Shown here: piece by piece, positions 53,315-61,039 of the stretch
Layout of the letters: each line of letters starts with the position of its first letter
How positions within the stretch are numbered: position 1 is the stretch's first letter
Assembly: GCA_036555585.1 (NCBI GenBank)
Contig: DATBLE010000003.1
Location: 1 to 64,000, forward strand
From: DATBLE01 sp036555585
GTDB lineage: Bacteria; Actinomycetota; Thermoleophilia; Gaiellales; Gaiellaceae
DNA: 64,000 nt
Reading direction: 5' to 3'
Made by a program: the position numbers and the translations under genes
Notes under the pieces: generated by a model
What the model was told of the DNA's origin: nothing
Seen by the model: the letters and a program-made list of their open reading frames with translations, nothing else
Databases searched by the model: none

Positions 53315-55801
53315 TCAGCTGCGGGGCCGGGACGCGAACTCGAGCGCGTAGACGGCGTCCGAGGGGACGGGGCCGGCGCCCCCGAGAACCACGATGCGTC
53401 GGCTGTCGCCGACTGCGGCGGCGTCCGCCAGCGGCGAGGGGAGTCGTCCAGCCGGCGTGACGCTGCCGTTTCGCGGGTCGATGCGCAGGACACGTGCCAG
53501 CGGTGACCCGGAGGCATCCTCGCCGCCGACGAGGTAGAGGTCTGGGCCGAGAGCTGCAAGAGGCGCGTGCGCGACCGGAGCCGGCAGCGTCGCCACACGC
53601 GTGACGGTGCGGCGGCGCGGGTCGACGGCGAGGACTGCATCGCTCGTTCCCGCGGTCGTGGCCCCGCCGGCGACGTAGACGACCCCGCCGAGGGCCGCGA
53701 CACCGGCATACCGGACCCCGGCCGGAAGCCGGGCCACGAGCTCGGGCGGGCGGCCCGGACGGAGCCGCAGCACGGCGGTGGCGTACCGGGAGCCCGTGTA
53801 TCCACCGACGGCGTAGACGCTCCGGGCGACAGTCGCGGCGCCGAGATCCGAGAGCGGCTCCCCGAGCGTCCCGGCGGGTCGCGAGGCGCCGGTGCGCGGG
53901 TCGATCTGCACGACCGCGTCCGTGGAGGTCGTCTGGCCCCCGCCGAGGAGGTAGGCGTCGCGGCCGACGACGGCGAGTGCCGCGTCGTGCGTCGGTGCCG
54001 GGAGCCGGCCGACGGCGCGCAGCCGCTGCGGGGGGCCGAGCAGCACGTCGCTGGCCGACCTCCCGCCGACGAGCCCTCCGGCGGCGAGGATACGCCCGTC
54101 CGGCAGCGCGGCGGCGGCGAGGCGCGACGCCGGCTCCGGCAGGGTTCCGATACGCCGGGCCACCAGGCTCGGCGCGGGCGCGGGCCGACGGATCGTCGCC
54201 GGGAGCAGGTCGAGCCCGTCGGGCTTGGACAGGAACCCGGGATCCGCGGAGGGAACGCCGAGGTGGCCGTACTGCCAGACGATCCGCTTCGTCCGCGGGT
54301 CGACGACGATGATCCGGTGGTGCCAGTCGTCGGTGATCGCGATCAGCCCGTTCGGCCAGCGCACCGCGAGTGACGGACGATCGAGCGAGCCGGGCCCCGA
54401 CGGCGGGCCGTACGTCCACACGATCCGACCGCCGGGCGTGATCACGTCGACCCGGCCGGGAGTGTCGAAGCCGGCGACGAGAATGTTCCCGTTCGGGAGG
54501 AGTTGCGCATCGGACGGGTACGTGGTCGGCGTCCGGACGGCGAAGACGAGGCGGCCACGGCGGTCGAAGCGGTCGACCCAGCCGCCGATCTCGGTGACGA
54601 GCATCCCGCCCCGGGGAAGCGGCGTCGCGCCGTTCGGCGACGAGAGGGCACGGGGTGGGTCGTGGGCGCAGCCGCCGCCGCCGAGCTCCCCGACGATGCG
54701 GTGCGCCGGGCTGAGGCGGAGCACCCGGCAGTTCCTGATGTCGGCGACCGTGATCGTCCCGTCGGGCCAGACGTACGCGTCGTCGGGGTTCGAGAGCTCC
54801 CCCGCACCCGACCCCGCAACGCCGGCGCGGCCGTAGCTCCAGACGAGTCGGTGCGTCCGCAGATCAATCTGGGCGACCTGGTCGTTGAACTCCTCGTTGA
54901 TGACGATCCGACGGAAGTCTGGGCTGAAGAACGCGTCGTCGGGATCCGAGAACGACTGGCCCCGGCGAAGGTCGCCGCGGCGCGGGAACTGCCACACGAT
55001 CCGCTTCGAGGGCGAGACGACGAGGAGCTTGTTCGCGTTTCGGTCGGCGACCAGCACGTAGCCGGGTACGGGTCCAGGCCCGACCGGAGGCAGCCCGAGC
55101 GCTCGAGCTGCCGGGCTCCGATCGGTGGTGAGGGTGCGGGAACGGGTCTGTACGGCCGCCGCCGGGACGGCTGCTCGCACGAGGCCGCGGCTCGCGGCAG
55201 CGGCCTCGTTGTCGCCGGGTTCGCCTCCGAAGCGGTGCAGCCACGGCCGGGCGAGAGGGAACGTCAACGCCGCGAGGGCGACGCCGGCAACGACGGACAC
55301 GCCGATCGCGCCGGCGCGAAGGACGCCGCCCCGTGTCCGCCGGTCGGGTCGCACGAGACCCGGCAGGCGGCGCAGGTACACGAGGAAGTGGATCCCGAAG
55401 GCGAACGCCCAGACGACGAAGCTCGCCTTGTGCAGGCCCACGATCGTCCCTCGGCGGCCGAACGCGATCATCAGCACGCCGGTCCCGAGGACGCCGATCG
55501 TCGACAGGACGAGCGTCGGAGCGACGAGAAACCGCATCAGAGGGTGAGGCGGCCCCTTTGCCGCGTACTCGCGGCGACGCTGGTAGTAGCGCATGAGCCG
55601 GTAGCCGGTGGAGCCGAGCTTGAGGAGCACCGGCGGGATCAGGAGCATCCCGACGAAGACGTGGACGGAGATAAGCGGGCGCAGGAAGAGGAGCGTGAGC
55701 CCCTCCAGCGCGAGCAGAGCCGTGAGGACCAGCGCCGTCGCGCCGGTCAGGCGCTCGTTCCCGTCGACACCCCCGAGGCGTTTCCGCAACCGCACGGCCA
55801 T
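53315..55801 (-). CDS. cytochrome-like membrane domain fused to two beta-propellers
   Basis: An 828-residue fusion. Residues 18-180 form four to five transmembrane helices with histidines placed as in DUF4405/cytochrome b561-like domains (LISVHVFVGM, then VGLHKASFVVWAFAFGIHFLVYL), suggesting one or two b-type hemes. A linker leads to an exported beta-propeller (about 240-545) with NHL/PQQ-like blades (VLVADRNANKLLVV, ITVADIRNCRVLRL, ILVAGFDTPGRVDVI). A second, Kelch-type propeller (about 560-825) shows repeats such as DAYLLGGG, SVYAVGGYTG, VVYVAGGAT and DLYLVGGED. Function is unknown; redox sensing or electron transfer coupled to ligand binding is a guess. It diverges from a two-component operon over a dyad. 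Confidence 0.75.
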   Translation of the reverse strand: MAVRLRKRLGGVDGNERLTGATALVLTALLALEGLTLLFLRPLISVHVFVGMLLIPPVLLKLGSTGYRLMRYYQRRREYAAKGPPHPLMRFLVAPTLVLSTIGVLGTGVLMIAFGRRGTIVGLHKASFVVWAFAFGIHFLVYLRRLPGLVRPDRRTRGGVLRAGAIGVSVVAGVALAALTFPLARPWLHRFGGEPGDNEAAAASRGLVRAAVPAAAVQTRSRTLTTDRSPAARALGLPPVGPGPVPGYVLVADRNANKLLVVSPSKRIVWQFPRRGDLRRGQSFSDPDDAFFSPDFRRIVINEEFNDQVAQIDLRTHRLVWSYGRAGVAGSGAGELSNPDDAYVWPDGTITVADIRNCRVLRLSPAHRIVGELGGGGCAHDPPRALSSPNGATPLPRGGMLVTEIGGWVDRFDRRGRLVFAVRTPTTYPSDAQLLPNGNILVAGFDTPGRVDVITPGGRIVWTYGPPSGPGSLDRPSLAVRWPNGLIAITDDWHHRIIVVDPRTKRIVWQYGHLGVPSADPGFLSKPDGLDLLPATIRRPAPAPSLVARRIGTLPEPASRLAAAALPDGRILAAGGLVGGRSASDVLLGPPQRLRAVGRLPAPTHDAALAVVGRDAYLLGGGQTTSTDAVVQIDPRTGASRPAGTLGEPLSDLGAATVARSVYAVGGYTGSRYATAVLRLRPGRPPELVARLPAGVRYAGVAALGGVVYVAGGATTAGTSDAVLAVDPRRRTVTRVATLPAPVAHAPLAALGPDLYLVGGEDASGSPLARVLRIDPRNGSVTPAGRLPSPLADAAAVGDSRRIVVLGGAGPVPSDAVYALEFASRPRS

Positions 55802-55817
55802 CAGTGAACCGTTCTCG

Positions 55818-55856
55818 GATGAGGCGATGATGAACGGCCTTCATCCATCCCTCATC
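55818..55856. promoter_or_regulatory. 39-bp dyad operator between fusion gene and two-component operon
   Basis: The region reads GATGAGG-cgat-GATGAA-cggcc-TTCATC-catc-CCTCATC. Arms 55818-55824 and 55829-55834 are exact reverse complements of 55850-55856 and 55840-55845. Half-sites GATGA are spaced 11 bp, one helical turn, as in OmpR-family sites. It abuts the expected -35 of the response-regulator gene (GACAAT near 55866-55871 as -10). Confidence 0.7.
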
Positions 55857-55877
55857 GTGCGACCCGACAATATGCGC

Positions 55878-56543
55878 ATGCGGGTGCTGGTCGTCGAAGA
55901 CGAGCCGAAGATGGCGGACCTGCTCGCGCGCGGCCTCCGTGAGGAGGGCCATGCGGCGGACATCGCCGCGACGGGCGAAGAGGCACTCTGGATGGCGCGG
56001 GCAGTCGACTACGACGCGATCGTCCTCGACATCATGCTCCCCGGCCGCGACGGCATGGAGACGTGCCGGTCGCTGCGCGACGCCGGCGTCTGGTCGCCGG
56101 TCCTGATGCTGACCGCCCGGGACGTCGTCGACGATCGGATCACCGGGCTCGACGCCGGCGCCGACGACTATGTCCTCAAGCCGTTCTCGTTCGGCGAGCT
56201 GCTCGCCAGGTTGCGTGCGCTCGCCCGGCGCGCGCCGCACGAGCGGCCCGCCGTCCTCGAGAGCGGCCGGCTGCGGCTCGACCCGGCCGAGCGCCGAGCG
56301 TGGCTCGACGGCACCGAGATCCAGCTCTCGGGGAAGGCGTTCGCCCTGCTGGAGGCGTTCATGCGGCGTCCGGGCCAGGTCCTCTCGCGGGCGCAGCTCC
56401 TCGACGCCGCCTGGGACCTCGGCTTCGAGAGCCGCTCGAACATCGTCGACGTCTACGTGAAGTCGCTCCGGGATCGGATCGGGGCGGACGTGATCGAGAC
56501 CGTCCGCGGCGTCGGGTACCGCCTGCGGTCGGACGCGCCGTGA
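55878..56543 (+). CDS. response regulator, OmpR family
   Basis: A 221-residue two-component response regulator. The receiver domain (1-115) has the acidic pocket Glu7-Asp8, the phospho-acceptor Asp51 (VLDIMLPGRDG), Thr79 and Lys101 (LKPFSFGELLAR). The C-terminal winged helix (about 128-221) reads LSGKAFALLEAFMRRPGQVLSRAQLLDAAWD and NIVDVYVKSLRDRIG...VETVRGVGYRL. ATG 55878 is preferred over 55872 because GACAAT ends 6 nt upstream. It overlaps its kinase by 4 nt and probably binds the dyad at 55818-55856, controlling itself and the divergent fusion gene. Confidence 0.94.
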   Translation: MRVLVVEDEPKMADLLARGLREEGHAADIAATGEEALWMARAVDYDAIVLDIMLPGRDGMETCRSLRDAGVWSPVLMLTARDVVDDRITGLDAGADDYVLKPFSFGELLARLRALARRAPHERPAVLESGRLRLDPAERRAWLDGTEIQLSGKAFALLEAFMRRPGQVLSRAQLLDAAWDLGFESRSNIVDVYVKSLRDRIGADVIETVRGVGYRLRSDAP

Positions 56544-57901
56544 TCTCGCGTCTCCCGATCCGGATCCGCCTGATGCTGCCGTTCGCGGTCGGGATGGCGG
56601 TGGTCCTGGCCGCGACGGGATTCGTGATCTACCACCGGGTGGCGGCGACGCTCCTGTCGTCGGTCGACCAGGCGCTCCGGGGACAGGCGGACGAGGCGAC
56701 GAACCACCTCGCGAACGGACGCACGCTGCTCGACCGGGATGCTCCGAGCAGCGCGTCGGTCGGACAGCTCGTTGCGGGCAACGGACACGTGCTCGAGAGC
56801 ACGCCGAAAGGCTTGCCGCCACTCGTCTCCGGCGGCGCGCTCCGCAGCGTCCTGCGCGGCGGCCGGAGCCTCGACACGCGGGCGATCCGCGGCCTCGGCG
56901 ACCACTGGCGCATCCTCGCGGTCCCTGCGCCGAGCGGTCGGGCGGCGATCGTCGTGGCCGCGTCGCTGGAGTCCCGCGACGAGGCGCTCGATCGGCTGCT
57001 GCGCGAGCTCCTGCTCGGCGGCCCGATCGCGCTCGCGGTGGCGACCCTCGCGGGCTATCTGCTCGCGGCTGGGGCGCTACGGCCGGTCGAGGCGATGCGT
57101 CGCCGCGCGGCGTCTATCGGCGCGTCGACACCGGGTGCCCGCCTGCCCGAACCGCGCAGCCGCGACGAGCTCTTCCGGCTCGCCGAGACGCTCAACGAGA
57201 TGCTCGCGCGCCTCGAGTCTGCGGTCGAGCACGAGCGCCGCTTCGTCGACGACGCGAGCCACGAGCTGCGCACGCCGCTCGCACTCCTCCGGACGGAGCT
57301 CGAGCTCGCACTTCGCCGTCCCCGCTCCCACGAGGAGCTCGTACGAGCACTGGGCTCGGCCGCCGAGGAGGCGGACCGGCTGGGGCGGCTGTCGGAGGAT
57401 CTGCTGCTTTTCGCCCGCTACGACCAGGGGTGGCTACCGCTGCAGCTCGGGCCGGTCGAGGCGAACACGCTGCTCGAAGGCGCCACCGCGCGTTTCGACG
57501 CCCGCGCCCGGAGGGCGGGGCGCCAGCTGCGGATCGAGCATGCCCCCGGGATCGTCCTCGAGGGCGACCAGGCACGGCTGGAGCAGGCGATCGACAACCT
57601 GGTCGAGAACGCGCTCGCTCACGGCGCCGGCGCCGTCTCGCTCTTCACCGCCCAGGAGAACGGGCGCGTCGAGCTGCACGTCACCGACGAGGGAACGGGC
57701 GTGCCCGCCCCGTTCCTGCCGCGCGCGTTCGACCGCTTCAGTCGCGCGGACGAGGCCCGCGGGGCGGGCGGGACGGGGCTCGGCCTTGCGATCGTCGACC
57801 TCGTCGCCCGGGCACACGGCGGGGAGGCCCATCTCGCCAACCGCCCGGAAGGAGGAGTCGACGCGTGGATCAGCGTCGATGCCGCTCACTCGGACACCTG
57901 A
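56540..57901 (+). CDS. sensor histidine kinase
   Basis: A 453-residue membrane kinase partnered with the preceding regulator. Two transmembrane helices (about residues 11-31 and 155-178) flank an extracytoplasmic sensor region of about 120 residues, followed by a HAMP domain, the H-box DDASHELRTPLALL with His241, and HATPase boxes (DNLVENALAHG, DEGTGVP, GGTGLGLAIVDLVARAHGG). All catalytic boxes are intact. GTG 56540 overlaps the regulator stop (GTGA). The signal is unknown; the divergent cytochrome-like fusion suggests a redox or envelope cue. Confidence 0.93.
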   Translation: MISRLPIRIRLMLPFAVGMAVVLAATGFVIYHRVAATLLSSVDQALRGQADEATNHLANGRTLLDRDAPSSASVGQLVAGNGHVLESTPKGLPPLVSGGALRSVLRGGRSLDTRAIRGLGDHWRILAVPAPSGRAAIVVAASLESRDEALDRLLRELLLGGPIALAVATLAGYLLAAGALRPVEAMRRRAASIGASTPGARLPEPRSRDELFRLAETLNEMLARLESAVEHERRFVDDASHELRTPLALLRTELELALRRPRSHEELVRALGSAAEEADRLGRLSEDLLLFARYDQGWLPLQLGPVEANTLLEGATARFDARARRAGRQLRIEHAPGIVLEGDQARLEQAIDNLVENALAHGAGAVSLFTAQENGRVELHVTDEGTGVPAPFLPRAFDRFSRADEARGAGGTGLGLAIVDLVARAHGGEAHLANRPEGGVDAWISVDAAHSDT

Positions 57902-57996
57902 GCGTTCGTTCACGTGCCTCTCGTTCGCGCTCGCTTCGATGGAGGCCGAGCGAAACACGCGCTTCTTCGGACGCCGGTCGAGAGGACGTCCAGTGA

Positions 57997-59136
57997 TCAG
58001 GGCTGGAGCCCGCTCCGCAGGGTCAGCTCGACGGTGCCTCCCTGGGCGACGAGGGTTCCGGCTTTCGGGCTCTGCGCCCAGACCCAGGAGTGCTGGTCGT
58101 TCGGTCCCGTGAAGCTTGGGACCAGGCCGCGTCCGAGGATCTTCGTCGTTGCCTGAGCGGGACTATCCTCCAGCACCTCGGGGACCTCGACGAGGCCGGC
58201 GGGGTTCTCGATGTCGACGCGAAAGCCGCCGGCGAGTGCGGCTGTGACCGTCACGACGACGCCTGAATCCGACGTGTACGAGTTTCCGGGGTGGAGCGCC
58301 GTCGGCGTCCTGAGCCGAAGCAGAGGGTCGATGACCTCGGGGCCGGCGTTCGGGTTCTCGACTCCGGTCTGTTCGTAGACGATCACTCCCTCGTCCGGTA
58401 TACCGCTGTCGTACCAGGCACCCCCGCCGTCGAACTGGTCGACTCGTTGCCGCGACTCGACGAAAAGCGGGTTTCCGCCCGTCTCGATGCGCACCGCCGT
58501 CGTCCGCCCGGGCGGTGGGGGCTGGACGAGCCCCAGGCTGTGCAGGTCATATTCGCCCCTCTGCGTCCGGAGCACGACTGTCGCCGAGGGGTCGAGCCAG
58601 CCGATCAGGAGCTTCGTGTACGCGGTCGGATGCGTCCCACAAGCGCAGTCCATGTTGTCGAACGCCCCCAGGTCGTTCGCGGTGTCGTCCGTGTATAGAT
58701 CGGCGTATCCGGTCAGGACATGCGTGAGCTCCATCGCCCAGACGCCGACCCCCTCTGCCATGGCGAACCGTGCCCAGTACGCGAAGAGCCCCTGTGCCTG
58801 GCCGGCTCCCGGACCGCTTCGCAGGAAGACCAGCGCAGCGGCATCGAAGCCCTGCGCTCTGAGCGATTGCTCGTACTCACCGGCCAGGAAGCTGGGCGGC
58901 ACGTCCTCGAGCGGGACGCTGACCGGATCGAGGACAGCGCCGACGAGATCGGCCCTTGCCTGAGAGCACCTGTTGACATAGGTGCGGAGCGAGACGTCCT
59001 TGCCGGCGGTTCCCTCCACTGGCGAGTAGTAGATCCGCGACTCGACCAGCTGTCGGGCGTCAGCCGGGGGCGGGCCATCCGATGGCCGAACGACGGGTAT
59101 GAACGCAACCCGCTTGGTGCCGACCCATTGCGGCAC
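57997..59136 (-). CDS. M6-like metalloprotease homologue with altered active site and PASTA-like tail
   Basis: A 379-residue protein. Residues 130-190 match immune-inhibitor-A/M6 peptidases in context (ELTHVLTGYADLY, then LGAFDNMDCACGTHPTAYTKLLIGWLD), but the zinc motif HExxH reads Met135-Glu-Leu-Thr-His139, losing the first zinc ligand. A beta-sandwich follows, and residues about 310-379 look like one PASTA domain (EVPEVLEDSPAQATTKILGRGL...GGTVELTLRSG). No signal peptide is present, although the family is exported. An in-frame stop lies two codons before the GTG start, so the N terminus may have been lost. It may be a non-catalytic binding protein or a gene in decay. Confidence 0.6.
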   Translation of the reverse strand: MPQWVGTKRVAFIPVVRPSDGPPPADARQLVESRIYYSPVEGTAGKDVSLRTYVNRCSQARADLVGAVLDPVSVPLEDVPPSFLAGEYEQSLRAQGFDAAALVFLRSGPGAGQAQGLFAYWARFAMAEGVGVWAMELTHVLTGYADLYTDDTANDLGAFDNMDCACGTHPTAYTKLLIGWLDPSATVVLRTQRGEYDLHSLGLVQPPPPGRTTAVRIETGGNPLFVESRQRVDQFDGGGAWYDSGIPDEGVIVYEQTGVENPNAGPEVIDPLLRLRTPTALHPGNSYTSDSGVVVTVTAALAGGFRVDIENPAGLVEVPEVLEDSPAQATTKILGRGLVPSFTGPNDQHSWVWAQSPKAGTLVAQGGTVELTLRSGLQP

Positions 59137-59276
59137 GGCTCAGCTCGGACGCGACTTCATCGAGCACCGACGAGCCATCTGGGCCACCTCGCTCCTGCCT
59201 GCCCGAGCGGGACCGAGCATGTCACATGCGATACTAGCGTGTCAAGCTGAGGCCCTTGGGCCGGCGGCGTCGACGG

Positions 59277-59522
59277 TCAGCTCTTGCGCAGCGCCGACCT
59301 CGCGGCCAGCGTCACCTTGACGGCGCTCGCCGCCGCGGCCGGCGCGGCGCTCCGCTCGCCCTGGCGCTCGGCGCGCTCGGCGCGGACGTAGGCGTCTCGC
59401 AGCGACCTGACGAGCAGGATCGCCTCGTGCGTGAGCCGGGCCGCCCGCTTGCGCACCTCTCGGTCGCCGAGCGCCCGGGTCACGATCGAGATCTCCCTGG
59501 AGAGGGCGTTCTTCTTGCTCAT
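59277..59522 (-). CDS. small basic helical protein
   Basis: An 81-residue protein predicted to be mostly helix: KKNALSREISIVTRALGDRE, then RKRAARLTHEAILLVRSLRDAYVRAERAERQG, with an Ala-rich C-terminal part. I know no family for it. The ATG at 59522 is the first good start; the longer frame to 59633 overlaps the promoter of the divergent kinase gene. No ribosome-binding site or TAnnnT hexamer is evident, so expression is less certain than for its neighbours. Confidence 0.5.
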   Translation of the reverse strand: MSKKNALSREISIVTRALGDREVRKRAARLTHEAILLVRSLRDAYVRAERAERQGERSAAPAAAASAVKVTLAARSALRKS

Positions 59523-59641
59523 CGGGTCAGTCTCGTCACGCCGGGGTCCACGGTCAAGCCGTTCGCTTGCGGGCATACCCAGCTCGGCGCAAGAGCATGC
59601 CGAATGCGAGGCTCGGCTCCGGAAGGCGTACAAGTACGCCT

Positions 59642-61030
59642 GTGACGCGCCACGTCGTACTCGTCGGGCTGATGGGGGCCGGGAAGACGACCGTCGGCCG
59701 AGGGCTCGCGGAAGCCCTGGGCTGGCCCTTCACCGACAGCGACGCCGCGATCGAGCGGGACCGGGGCTCTACGGTGCGGGCGCTCGCCGACGAGATCGGG
59801 GTGGAGGCGATGCACGAGCTCGAGGCTGCCCACCTGCTCCGGGCTCTCGCCGATCCGGGCCCGAGCGTGATCGCCGCCGCGGCGAGCACGATCGACGACC
59901 CCGCGTGCCGCGCCGCGCTGTCGGAGCCGGGCGTCCGCACGATCTGGCTCGAGGCCGACCCTTCCGTGCTGGCGCGCCGCTTCGACCGCAAGCGGCACCG
60001 ACCCAGGTTCGGGCGCGCGCCGGCGAGCCTGCTCGCCGAGCAGGCCCGTGAGCGCGAGCCGCTCTTCCGCTCTCTGCACCCGGTCGAGATCGAGACCGCC
60101 GGCAAGGATCCGGCCGAGGTGGTCGAGCTCGCGCTGGCCCGGATCGCCCCGGTCGGGAATGATGCGACCGTGCAGCTCGGCGTCGTCTTTCCGCAGACCG
60201 AGATCGGCGCCGACCCGGGCGGCGTGCGCGCCTTCGTGGAGGCGGTCCAGGCCATCGGCTACGACCATCTGCTCGTGTACGACCACGTGCTCGGCGCCGA
60301 TGTCTCCAACCGCAGCGACTGGCCGGGCCCGTACACCTCCGACCACCAGTTTCACGAGCTCTTCGTCCTCTTCGGCTACCTCGCCGCGATCGTGCCAGGG
60401 CTCGAGCTCGTCGCCGGCGTGCTCGTCCTGCCCCAGCGCCAGACGGCGCTCGTGGCCAAGCAGGCGGCCGAGGTCGACATCCTCACCGCCGGGCGCTTCC
60501 GCCTCGGCGTCGGGCTGGGCTGGAACTACGTCGAGTACGAGGCGCTCGGCGAGGACTTCGGCAACCGCGGGCGCCGCTCGGAGGAGCAGATCGAGGTGCT
60601 CCGCCGCCTGTGGACCGAGCCGATCGTCGACTTCGAGGGACGCTGGCACCGGATTCCGCAAGCCGGGATCAACCCGCTCCCGGGCCGGTCGATCCCGATC
60701 TGGATCGGCGGCTCGGCCGAGGCGGCGATCCGCCGCGCAGCGCGCGTCGCCGACGGCTTCTTCCCCCAGCGGCCGCTCGAGGGCGGCTGGCCGGCCACGC
60801 TGGAGCGCTTCCGCGGCTGGGTCGCGGAGGCAGGCCGCGACCCGGCGGCGATCGGCGTCGAGCAGCGGATCGACGTGTCCGGCGGCACGCCGGACGACTG
60901 GCGTGCGGCCGTAGAGGAGTGGCGCGAGCTAGGGGCGACCCACATCTCGGTGACGACCATGCGCGGCGGCCTCGACGGGCCGGACGCCCACATCGAGCGC
61001 ATCCGGGAAGCGTTCGAGGCGCTGGCGTAG
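59642..61030 (+). CDS. shikimate-kinase-like / LLM F420-dependent oxidoreductase fusion
   Basis: A 462-residue two-domain protein in one uninterrupted frame. Residues 1-170 are a P-loop kinase of the shikimate-kinase fold (GLMGAGKTTVGRGLAEALG, then FTDSD), but the shikimate-binding Arg (FR..E; here AMHELE) and Gly-Gly-Gly (here IAAAAS) are missing, so the substrate should differ. From about residue 177 (VQLGVVFPQTEIGADPGGVR) a luciferase-like F420-dependent oxidoreductase runs to the end, with YDHLLVYDHVLG, LVAGVLVLPQRQTALVAKQAAEVDILTAGRFRLGVGLGWNYVEYEALG and IPIWIGGSAEAAIRRAARVADG. GTG 59642 is chosen; an internal GTG at 60170 could also start the oxidoreductase alone. Confidence 0.82.
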   Translation: MTRHVVLVGLMGAGKTTVGRGLAEALGWPFTDSDAAIERDRGSTVRALADEIGVEAMHELEAAHLLRALADPGPSVIAAAASTIDDPACRAALSEPGVRTIWLEADPSVLARRFDRKRHRPRFGRAPASLLAEQAREREPLFRSLHPVEIETAGKDPAEVVELALARIAPVGNDATVQLGVVFPQTEIGADPGGVRAFVEAVQAIGYDHLLVYDHVLGADVSNRSDWPGPYTSDHQFHELFVLFGYLAAIVPGLELVAGVLVLPQRQTALVAKQAAEVDILTAGRFRLGVGLGWNYVEYEALGEDFGNRGRRSEEQIEVLRRLWTEPIVDFEGRWHRIPQAGINPLPGRSIPIWIGGSAEAAIRRAARVADGFFPQRPLEGGWPATLERFRGWVAEAGRDPAAIGVEQRIDVSGGTPDDWRAAVEEWRELGATHISVTTMRGGLDGPDAHIERIREAFEALA

Positions 61031-61039
61031 GATCGGCCG

